Shown here piece by piece: positions 5,259-12,030 of a DNA stretch of 17,033 bases. Position 1 is the stretch's first letter. Each line of letters starts with the position of its first letter. Source of the stretch: an uncultured Ruminococcus sp. Lineage in GTDB: Bacteria > Bacillota > Clostridia > Oscillospirales > CAG-272. Under the pieces are notes generated by a model. That model did not search any database, was not told the origin of the DNA, and worked only from the letters and a program-made list of their open reading frames with translations. Position numbers and translations under genes: made by a program. Location of the stretch: the NCBI GenBank assembly GCA_902778205.1, contig CACYWX010000020.1, positions 1-17,033 on the forward strand. Reading direction: 5' to 3'.

Positions 5259-7472
5259 TTAACCTATGGTATCCAGATTCACGGCGTATTTGGCGTTCTG
5301 CTCGATGAACTCCCGCCGGGGCTCCACCTTGTCCCCCATGAGCGTGGAGAAGATCTCGTCGCAGAGTCTGGCGTCCTCGATGTCCACCCGGAGGATGGTC
5401 CGCTGTTCCGGGTCCATGGTGGTCTCCCACAGCTGGGAGGCGTCCATTTCGCCGAGACCTTTGTACCGCTCGATGTCCACGTGTCCGCCCAGCTCCGCCA
5501 CGATCTGATCCCGCTCCTCGTCGGAGTAGGCGTGCCGCTCGGTTTTGGAGCCCTTGCGGATCCGATAGAGGGGCGGCTTGGCTAAGAACACGTGTCCCTG
5601 CTCGATGAGGGGACGCATATGGCGGAAGAAGAAGGTCAGAAGCAGGACCTGGATATGGGAGCCGTCCACATCGGCATCGGCCATGATGATGATCTTGCCG
5701 TAGCGCAGCTTCTGGATGTCGAACTCCTCCCCGATGCCGCAGCCCAGGGCCTGGATGATGGGGATCAGGCTCTGGTTCCCGTAGACCTTGTCGATGCGGG
5801 TCTTTTCCACGTTCAGCACCTTGCCGCGCAGGGGAAGAATGGCCTGGAACCGGGATTTCCGCGCGGATTTGGCGGATCCTCCGGCGGAGTCTCCCTCTAC
5901 CAGGAACAGCTCCGTCAGATCCTTCCGCTTTTCCTGACAGTCCGCCAGCTTGCCGGGCAGGGCTGATCCCGTGGAGAGCACCGTCTTCCGGCTGGCCTCC
6001 CGGGCCTTTCTGGCCGCTTCCCTCGCCTGCCGCGCCACCACGGATTTCTCCACGATGGACTTGGCGATGGCGGGATTTTCCTCAAAGAATTCGCTAAGCT
6101 TCTCGGAGACGATATTGTCCACGATGGAGCGCACTTCGGAGTTGCCCAGCTTGGCCTTGGTCTGGCTCTCGAACTGGGCGTCCGGCAGCTTCACCGACAC
6201 CACGGCGCAGAGTCCCTCTCTCGCGTCCTCGCCGGAGAGCTTTTCCGAATCCTTCAGAGATCCCACCCGGTGGGCGTAGTCGTTCAGCACCCGGGTGATG
6301 GCCGTCTTGAAGCCCGTCTCATGGGTGCCGCCGTCGATGGTGGACATGTTGTTGGCGAAGGTGACGATGGTCTCCGTGTAGCTGTCGTTGTACTGCATGG
6401 CGACCTCGGCGGTGATGTCCCCCTTCTCGGCCTTCATGTAGATCACGTCCGGATGGATCACGTCCACGTGCTTGGCCCGGTTCAGGTGCTCCACGAACTG
6501 CCGGATGCCGCCGTCGTATTTCAGGTCGTACTCCACGGCCCGGCCCCGGCGGATCTTCTCGTCCCGGTCATCCTCGAACCGCACGCCCTCCACCGTCACG
6601 TCCCCGTCGCCCTCGTCGGAATCCTCTTCGGCGGGCGTCTGTTCGGCTTCCGGCTGATCCGACGGAGGTTCGGCATTGCTTTCCGCGTCCGCCTTGTCCT
6701 CTCCGCTCTGGGAGGCCTGAGCCGCCGCCTCCAGCAGACGCCGGATGTCGGGATCGTCCGCGTCCATGGAGAAGGGCTTGGAGAGAAGGTCGTCCTCGTC
6801 CTCCGTCAGCCGCCGCTCGTCCCGGAGGATGATGCGGATGCCGGCGTTCAGGAAGGCCTGCTCTCTCAGTCGGGTCAGAAGGATGTCCGTGTCGAACTCC
6901 ACCGTGTCGGTGAAGATCTCCGGATCCGGCTTGAAGCGCACGTACAGACCGTGCTTTCCGCCGGAATCTCCCTCGCAGGCGAAGGGACGGGCGATTTCTC
7001 CCTTCTCGAAGCGCATGGTGTACCGCTGGCCCTCGTAGCAGTTGTCCACCTCCATCCATTCGGACAGGGCGTTCACCACCGACGCGCCGACGCCGTGCAG
7101 ACCGCCGGAGATCTTGTAGCCGCTCCCGCCGAATTTGCCTCCCGCGTGCAGTACGGAGAAAACCACCTCCAGCGTGGGCCGTCCCGCCTGACGGTGGATC
7201 CGGGAGGGAACGCCGTAGCCGTTGTCCTCCACGGAGACGGACCCGTCCGGATGCAGGACCACCTCGATCCGGTCGCACCGGCCTGCCATGGCCTCGTCGA
7301 TGGAGTTGTCGACAATCTCGTATACCAGATGATGCAGGCCCCGCTGGGACGTGGTGCCGATGTACATGCCCGGCCGCTTCCGCACCGCCTCCAGGCCCTC
7401 GAGGACCTGAATCTGGTTTTCGTCGTAATGGATCGTTCCGTTCGTGTTTTCCAATTCCTTGTTGTTGTCCAT
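5259..7472 (-). CDS. gyrB: DNA gyrase subunit B
   Basis: ATPase subunit of gyrase, 737 residues, against about 640 for Bacillus-type GyrB. The GHKL ATP site shows Glu52 and Asn56 (YEIVDNSIDEA), DNGYGVP (83-89) and GGLHGVGASVVNALS (123-137). The transducer resumes at VEYDLKYDGGIRQFVEHLN (313-331). The TOPRIM domain has EGDSAGG (526-532), PLRGKVLNVEK and the metal-binding ADADVDG (598-604). The C-terminus has RYKGLGEM and GDKVEPRREFIE. Residues about 222-309 are an acidic, low-complexity insert at the ATPase/transducer junction, absent from B. subtilis GyrB. The ATG at 7472 has GGAG five bases upstream. GyrB rather than ParE is supported by the companion gyrA and the dnaA-linked position. remB lies 154 bases upstream, with a repeat copy between. 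Confidence 0.98.
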   Translation of the reverse strand: MDNNKELENTNGTIHYDENQIQVLEGLEAVRKRPGMYIGTTSQRGLHHLVYEIVDNSIDEAMAGRCDRIEVVLHPDGSVSVEDNGYGVPSRIHRQAGRPTLEVVFSVLHAGGKFGGSGYKISGGLHGVGASVVNALSEWMEVDNCYEGQRYTMRFEKGEIARPFACEGDSGGKHGLYVRFKPDPEIFTDTVEFDTDILLTRLREQAFLNAGIRIILRDERRLTEDEDDLLSKPFSMDADDPDIRRLLEAAAQASQSGEDKADAESNAEPPSDQPEAEQTPAEEDSDEGDGDVTVEGVRFEDDRDEKIRRGRAVEYDLKYDGGIRQFVEHLNRAKHVDVIHPDVIYMKAEKGDITAEVAMQYNDSYTETIVTFANNMSTIDGGTHETGFKTAITRVLNDYAHRVGSLKDSEKLSGEDAREGLCAVVSVKLPDAQFESQTKAKLGNSEVRSIVDNIVSEKLSEFFEENPAIAKSIVEKSVVARQAREAARKAREASRKTVLSTGSALPGKLADCQEKRKDLTELFLVEGDSAGGSAKSARKSRFQAILPLRGKVLNVEKTRIDKVYGNQSLIPIIQALGCGIGEEFDIQKLRYGKIIIMADADVDGSHIQVLLLTFFFRHMRPLIEQGHVFLAKPPLYRIRKGSKTERHAYSDEERDQIVAELGGHVDIERYKGLGEMDASQLWETTMDPEQRTILRVDIEDARLCDEIFSTLMGDKVEPRREFIEQNAKYAVNLDTIG

Positions 7473-7496
7473 GTTTTCTCCGATTCAGAAAGGGGT

Positions 7497-7535
7497 ACGC
7501 GGCTTTTCTGAAGAAAAGCCCGGCAAAAGACTTCA
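7497..7535 (+). repeat. Palindromic dispersed repeat, copy 3 (upstream of gyrB)
   Basis: It reads ACGCGGCTTTTCTGAAGAAA, with stem GGCTTTTC (7501-7508) pairing with GAAAAGCC (7513-7520) around TGAA, followed by CGGCAAAAGACTTCAAAAG. It matches the first half of copy 1 with base changes on both stem arms that keep pairing. It lies in the gyrB leader. Confidence 0.7.
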
Positions 7536-7626
7536 AAAGACTGACTTTATAGAGATACGCTGAGCAGACCGCGCATGTGTGAAAAACAAATCCTTGACAG
7601 GCTGCCGCTCGAAGGCTTCGCGCCGT

Positions 7627-7863
7627 TCACTTCTTCACCCGTCCCACCACCGCGGCGGTGGAGATGTGGGTGAAGATCACGCCCTCGTCCGTCAGAATGA
7701 AGGTCCGGGGCAGATCGTCCCCCGCGCTGGAGGTGACGCCCCGCCGCTCGGCCGCCTTCAGAAAATCCCGGTTCAGCTGGGAGTCCGCCCGGCCGTCCAT
7801 GTCGAAGCAGCCGATGATCTCCGAATCCCGGACCAGCCGCCCGGCTCCGATGTGCAGGTACAT
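7627..7863 (-). CDS. remB: RemB-like (DUF370) small regulatory protein
   Basis: A 78-residue protein whose start MYLHIG, segment SEIIGCFDMD and later TFILTDEGVIFTHIS match the DUF370/RemB pattern of Firmicutes. In B. subtilis remB (yaaB) lies between recF and gyrB; its paralogue RemA is a DNA-binding regulator of biofilm matrix genes, while the role of RemB is less clear. The gene starts four bases after the dnaN stop codon (7868-7870) with no good Shine-Dalgarno, so translation is probably coupled to dnaN. Length is normal for the family. The position next to gyrB supports the assignment; a regulatory function here is by family only. Confidence 0.85.
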   Translation of the reverse strand: MYLHIGAGRLVRDSEIIGCFDMDGRADSQLNRDFLKAAERRGVTSSAGDDLPRTFILTDEGVIFTHISTAAVVGRVKK

Positions 7864-7867
7864 GCCG

Positions 7868-9121
7868 TCAGCCGTTCATCCGGATGGGCATGACGAAATA
7901 CATGAACATGTCCTCCCGGTATTCGCGCTCTCCCTCCGCCGCGGAAAGGGAAGGACGGTCGCCGTAGGCCGCGGGATCGGGACGGGCGTCCAGGAAGGTG
8001 GTGCCCTCCGCCGGCTCGATGACCACGCCCATGAGGGGCGTCTGGAGACGGATGCGCAGCCGGTCGCAGTCCGTGGGGCAGGCCTTCAGCGCCTCAAGCA
8101 GATACCGGCAGTTGAAGCCGATGGACAGGGGCGCCCCGTCGATGGCGGCGGGGATCTTCTCGTAGACCGATCCGCCGGCGGACACGGAGGACATGGTGAT
8201 CTCCCCGCCCTCGAAGTCCAGCTTCACGTGGCTCCGTCCGCTGCCCCCCAGCTTATCCTCGGTGACGATGGAGGCTCTTTCCACCGCGGAGAGGAACTCC
8301 GAGCGGGAGAGATAGGCCTGGGTCATGTAGGTCTGGGGCAGAAGCCGCTCGTAGGCCATGTATTCGGTGTCCAGCATCCGGGTGAAGAAGTAGGTCCCCC
8401 CGATGCGGAAAATGATGTTCTTCCGTCCGATGATCATGTCGGCGTCCTCATCGGTGTCGGAGAGCAGCTTCGACAGCTCGGAGAGGAATTTCCCGGGAAT
8501 GATCATCTCGTTCTTTTCGCCCATCTCGGCCGAGGTCACCTCGCACCTTGCGGCGGAGAGGCGGTTCCCGTCGCATCCCACCACGGTGAGCCAGCCGTTC
8601 TCCACCCGGAACAGGGCGCCGTTGAAGGCGGCGCGCTGGTCGTTCTGGGCCACGGAGAACACGGTCTCCTGGATCATGGCCCTCAGCTTCCGCTGGGGAA
8701 TCAGGCACCGGCTGTCTCCCACGAACCGGGGCATGGAGGGGAACTCGTCGCCGGGGGTGGCGGTGATCTCAAACTTGGAGTAGCCGCCCGAAATGGTGAC
8801 CCGTCCCCGGTCGCTGATGTCCACGGTGATCTCCCCGTCGGGCAGGGCGCGGACGATCTGCAGCATCTTCACGGTGTTGATGACGTACATGCCCTCCTCC
8901 TCGATCCGGCATTCCACGGAGGTGCGCAGACCCTTTTCCAGGTCGAAGGCGGAGACGCGGCAGACCCCGGAGGGATCCCCCTCGAATTCTCCGAACTTCG
9001 GGTTGGGCGGGCACTCGAACAGAATCCCGTCCACGGCGGCCATGGTGTTTCTGGTCTGGGCCACGGACACGGCAGGCGTAATGGCGGCAAGCAGAGCCGC
9101 TTTATCGAAAACAGCTTTCAT
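7868..9121 (-). CDS. dnaN: DNA polymerase III subunit beta (sliding clamp)
   Basis: Ring-shaped clamp that tethers the replicative polymerase to DNA. I place the start at the ATG at 9121 (417 residues, MKAVFDKAALLAAI) because AGGAG (9132-9128) ends six bases before it. An in-frame ATG at 9127 directly abuts that Shine-Dalgarno and would only add MN. Matching landmarks are the N-terminal start MK with a following LL pattern, TATPGDEFPSMP in the middle, CDGNRLS, and a C-terminal MYFVMPIR corresponding to the conserved VMPMR strand near the partner-binding pocket. The protein is about 40 residues longer than typical clamps; part of this is a charged loop just before that last strand. It is the first gene after the oriC candidate and is followed by remB; recF is absent. 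Confidence 0.96.
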   Translation of the reverse strand: MKAVFDKAALLAAITPAVSVAQTRNTMAAVDGILFECPPNPKFGEFEGDPSGVCRVSAFDLEKGLRTSVECRIEEEGMYVINTVKMLQIVRALPDGEITVDISDRGRVTISGGYSKFEITATPGDEFPSMPRFVGDSRCLIPQRKLRAMIQETVFSVAQNDQRAAFNGALFRVENGWLTVVGCDGNRLSAARCEVTSAEMGEKNEMIIPGKFLSELSKLLSDTDEDADMIIGRKNIIFRIGGTYFFTRMLDTEYMAYERLLPQTYMTQAYLSRSEFLSAVERASIVTEDKLGGSGRSHVKLDFEGGEITMSSVSAGGSVYEKIPAAIDGAPLSIGFNCRYLLEALKACPTDCDRLRIRLQTPLMGVVIEPAEGTTFLDARPDPAAYGDRPSLSAAEGEREYREDMFMYFVMPIRMNG

Positions 9122-9161
9122 GTTCATCTCCTGTTATGTGTTCAGTAAAGAAAGAATAGAT

Positions 9162-9179
9162 CAGATAAGACAGATAAGA
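9162..9179. repeat. Tandem 9-bp repeat in the dnaN leader
   Basis: CAGATAAGA occurs twice in tandem (9162-9170, 9171-9179), followed by a CAG/AGA-rich run to about 9197. It is 40-60 bases upstream of the dnaN start. It could be part of an origin-opening element or of the dnaN leader. Confidence 0.6.
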
Positions 9180-9694
9180 TACAGCAGAAGCAGCAGTAGG
9201 GCCTGTGGGCGCCTCGGAAAAGCTCTTCCGTCTCCGGCCTCTGCCATTTTTTGCCGGAACCTCCGGTTTATTCCAAAACAGCTTACATTAATAATAGTCA
9301 CCCGAAGCGGAAAACATTCCGTTCCGCGCTCCGTTTTCCAGTTTTATCCGAACGCGCGCGCCGCCGGGCTTTGGAAACCCCGTGGAAACCGGATGGATTC
9401 GGGGAGGAGATTTCATAAGATTTCCGGGCGAATCGGGATCGTGCGCTTCCCGGAGCCGTCCGTAGAGAGACTGTGGAAAGGGATCCCTTTGGAAAACTTC
9501 GCACCGCCGTTCTCGTCCGTTCCGTAAGAGAATCCGTCCGGGGAGCGCCTGTCCGCGGCTCTGTCTCACGATTCTTGTGATTTCGGAATCCTGAGGTGCC
9601 CGGCTTTTTCATCCCCGTCCGATCCGGGGTCCGCTGTTGGAAGCTTCGTGTAAAGGAGCGCTTCGTCACGTCCGAAGGATCGGTTTCCAATGGG

Positions 9695-9925
9695 TTTTCC
9701 ACAGCATTCCGGGGCGGGAAATCCGGTTTTCCGTCGTTTCCGGGACCCTGAAACCGGTTCGGGAGAGGAAATCCGACGTTTCGTTCCGGGTTTTCCACCG
9801 GGTTTTCCAAAGACCTGTGGAAAACTCTCCTCATGGACTTTTCAAAACCGCGAAGTTTTCCACAGCCTGTGGAAAGAACTGTTGATAAACGTCAAAGGTG
9901 AAAAATGGGAAAACCCTGTGGATTT
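9695..9925. promoter_or_regulatory. Cluster of DnaA-box-like 9-mers
   Basis: Forward: TTTTCCACA at 9695-9703 and 9856-9864, TTTTCCACC at 9791-9799, TTTTCCAAA at 9803-9811. Reverse: TGTGGAAAA at 9816-9824, TGTGGAAAG at 9868-9876, TGTTGATAA at 9880-9888, TGTGGATTT at 9917-9925. A further TGTGGAAAG is at 9472-9480. All are one to three changes from TTATCCACA, none is perfect, and the favoured form here is TTTTCCACA. Two triads have a 12- to 13-base pitch. Confidence 0.85.
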
Positions 9926-9987
9926 CTCCCCGAAACCCTTGGAAAATCTCAGTCACGAAGGCGGACGAAAACCGAATCTGAGAAAAT

Positions 9988-10092
9988 GCGCTGCACGTTA
10001 CCCCGTGCTGCACTTTGAGAGAAAAGCTGCACCAGTTTATTAAAGTTCTTGCCAGGCATTCATGCCTGGGGCTTCCTTTCAAGAAGCCGCGT
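9988..10092 (-). repeat. Palindromic dispersed repeat, copy 4 (downstream of dnaA)
   Basis: On the minus strand it starts ACGCGGCTTCTTGAAAGGAA and ends CACGGGGTAACGTGCAGCGC, the same ends as copy 1. It differs by an extra 18-bp palindrome, CCAGGCATGAATGCCTGG (10069-10052), inserted after the first hairpin. It begins about 30 bases after the dnaA stop codon and contains hairpins but no T-tract. Confidence 0.8.
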
Positions 10093-10123
10093 AACTCTTA
10101 GAAAGGATTTAGTATCACGAAAA

Positions 10124-11854
10124 TCAGCCCTTCCGGATCTCCTTCAGGATCTGGTCCACGTTGGCCTCGAACACCGCGTCGTCGGCAATCTCCGCTTCGA
10201 CCTTGGCGATGTTGGAGTGGACGGTGGAGTGGTCCCGGTAGAAGAACACCGCGATCTGAGGCAGGGACGCGCCGGTGACGGTCCGCACCAGGTACATGGA
10301 CACATTTCTGGCGGTCTGGATGTTCTTCTTCCGGTCCTTGCCCAGAACGTCGTCCACCTTCACGCCGTAGTGGTCCGCCGCGGCCTTGATGATACGGGAA
10401 ACCGTTTCTGACAGGGGCTCGGTGCTCCGCAGGTATTCGGGGACCGTCTTCAGCACCGTCTCCATGGTGACGGGATTGCCGGAGACCATATGCACCACGG
10501 AGAGCTTCTTTACGACGCCCTCCAGCTGACGGATGTTCTCCTGCAGGTTCTTTGCCAGAAAGTCCAGCACGTCCTGGGGGATCTCCATGCCGCTCTGGCT
10601 GATCTTGTCCCGGAGGATGGCCATCCGCAGCTCATAGTCCGGCGGCTGGATGTCCACAAGAAGGCCCGCCTCGAAGCGGCTCCGGATCCGGTTTTCCAGA
10701 GAGGTCAGGTCCTTGGGAGGACGGTCGGAGGTGATGATGATCTGCTTCCGGTCCTCGTACAGGGCGTCGAAGGTGTGGAAGAACTCGGTCTGGGTGCTCT
10801 CCTTTCCGGCGATGAACTGGATGTCGTCGATGAGGAGCATGTCGGTCTTGCGGTATTTGTCCCGGAAGGCCTGGTTCCGGTCCTTCCGGATGGCCTCGAT
10901 CATCTCGTTCATGAACTCCTCGCCCTTGACGCAGATGACGCGGAGGGAGGGATCCCGCTCCACGGCCCGGTTGGCGATGGCGTACATCAGATGGGTCTTG
11001 CCGAGCCCGGAGGGTCCCCAGATAAAGAGGGGATTGATGGACATGCCCACGTTGTCCGCCACGCTGAGGGCCGCCGCGTGGGCCATCTGGTTGGAGCTGC
11101 CCACGATGAAGTTCTCGAAGGTGTAGCCGTCGTGGAAGGCGGGCCGTCCGGGCTTGTCCGTCCTGCTCTCCGCGGGAACGGTCCCTGTGTCGGGTTCCGG
11201 GGGATCGGAGGGCAGATCCGCGGGACGGGAGGGGGGATTCATGCCGGGCCGGGAGCCGCCGGGGATGTATCCGGGTCTGTCTCCGGCGGATCCGCCGCCG
11301 GTCCAGTTCAGCCGTCCCGCGCTGTCCAGCCGGCCGTCCTGACCGTCCCGGTCCCGGACGAGGGTGAAGCCTCCGCCCGATTCCCCGTCCTCGAACCATC
11401 CGTCGTCGGCCTCTTCGTCTTCTGCGGCGCCGGAATTTGTTCCGTCCGGTCCGGCGTCCTGAAGGTCATCCGGTTCGTCGAGAGGCACCTGCCGCTGTCC
11501 GGGATCGGCCTTTGCGGGCTTTGGAGGGTTCTGCGCGGCGGAGGCATCCACCGTCAGCTCCAGCGACGGCCGGTAGCCCAGCACCTCCTCCAGGGATTCG
11601 GAGATGAAATCCCGGAACTTATCCGAAATGATCCCCTCCTTCAGCTTGCTTTCGCAGGCAAAGACCGCGCGGTCCGACTGAAGAGACGTGAGCCGCAGGT
11701 GCTCGAACCACAGCTTGTAGGACTGGTCCGTCCCTTCATACCGGGCCCTCATGACCTCGTCCAGAGCCTGCCGGACCTCCTCCAGCTCGTCTCCGGCTCC
11801 GGCTTCTCCCGGGGGAGAAAAGTAGATGGATTCCGTGTTTTTATATGGGTTCAT
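10124..11854 (-). CDS. dnaA: Chromosomal replication initiator protein DnaA
   Basis: AAA+ initiator that binds DnaA boxes and opens oriC. The protein has 576 residues, longer than the usual 440-470. Residues about 22-105 are the oligomerisation domain I, preceded by a short extra N-terminus. Residues about 106-235 are a long acidic, proline- and glycine-rich domain II linker. The AAA+ core has YTFENFIVGSSN (244-255), Walker A GPSGLGKTH (280-288), Walker B LLIDDIQF (340-347), the arginine-rich NRIRSRFEAGL (388-398) and a sensor 2 region NIRQLEG (440-446). Domain IV ends the protein, with KDRKKNIQTARNVSMYL and the box-recognition motif FFYRDHSTV (537-545). The ATG at 11854 has GGAGAA six bases upstream and a consensus promoter. 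No DnaA boxes are seen around that promoter, so autoregulation is not evident there. Confidence 0.98.
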   Translation of the reverse strand: MNPYKNTESIYFSPPGEAGAGDELEEVRQALDEVMRARYEGTDQSYKLWFEHLRLTSLQSDRAVFACESKLKEGIISDKFRDFISESLEEVLGYRPSLELTVDASAAQNPPKPAKADPGQRQVPLDEPDDLQDAGPDGTNSGAAEDEEADDGWFEDGESGGGFTLVRDRDGQDGRLDSAGRLNWTGGGSAGDRPGYIPGGSRPGMNPPSRPADLPSDPPEPDTGTVPAESRTDKPGRPAFHDGYTFENFIVGSSNQMAHAAALSVADNVGMSINPLFIWGPSGLGKTHLMYAIANRAVERDPSLRVICVKGEEFMNEMIEAIRKDRNQAFRDKYRKTDMLLIDDIQFIAGKESTQTEFFHTFDALYEDRKQIIITSDRPPKDLTSLENRIRSRFEAGLLVDIQPPDYELRMAILRDKISQSGMEIPQDVLDFLAKNLQENIRQLEGVVKKLSVVHMVSGNPVTMETVLKTVPEYLRSTEPLSETVSRIIKAAADHYGVKVDDVLGKDRKKNIQTARNVSMYLVRTVTGASLPQIAVFFYRDHSTVHSNIAKVEAEIADDAVFEANVDQILKEIRKG

Positions 11855-11899
11855 GAACCGTTCTCCGGTGTTTTTTTACTAATAATTATATACCGTTCC

Positions 11900-11928
11900 A
11901 TTATACCATAAATCGCCGGAAATGTCAA
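11900..11928 (-). promoter_or_regulatory. Sigma-A promoter of dnaA
   Basis: On the minus strand TTGACA (11928-11923) and TATAAT (11905-11900) are exact consensus hexamers with a 17-base spacer. The start point would be near 11893, giving a leader of about 40 bases that contains an A7 run. It lies between the solute-binding gene's terminator and dnaA, so dnaA is transcribed independently. Confidence 0.95.
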
Positions 11929-11962
11929 GAAAGAACCGAAAACGCGGCCTGTTTCCTTTCTG

Positions 11963-12007
11963 AAAAACATCGGGGGAGGAGCCTCCTTTCGGAAACCTCC
12001 TCCCCCG
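11963..12007 (-). terminator. Terminator of the solute-binding protein gene
   Basis: CGGGGGAGGAG (11971-11981) pairs perfectly with CTCCTCCCCCG (11997-12007), with further partial pairing inside. Read on the minus strand the stem is followed by ATGTTTTTC (11970-11962). It lies 24 bases after the stop codon at 12031. Confidence 0.85.
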
Positions 12008-12030
12008 GTCTGACGGATCCGGTCGGAGCT

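Larger units (their letters stand above)
9128..10123. other. oriC: oriC candidate: dnaA–dnaN intergenic region
   Basis: About 1 kb without a credible gene, placed exactly between dnaA and dnaN, the usual site of a Firmicute origin. It contains a cluster of DnaA-box-like 9-mers at 9695-9925 on both strands, A-rich stretches (around 9884-9913) and an AT-rich run (about 9267-9300) nearer dnaN that are candidate unwinding elements, and a tandem 9-bp repeat near dnaN. A palindromic repeat fills 9988-10092. The unwinding element is inferred, not shown. Confidence 0.85.

Noticed and set aside
9298..9834. Minus-strand 178-codon frame in the dnaA–dnaN gap
   Set aside because: Its codons read through DnaA-box repeats (repeated ENP words), it has no recognisable domain or ribosome site, and the region is better explained as oriC.
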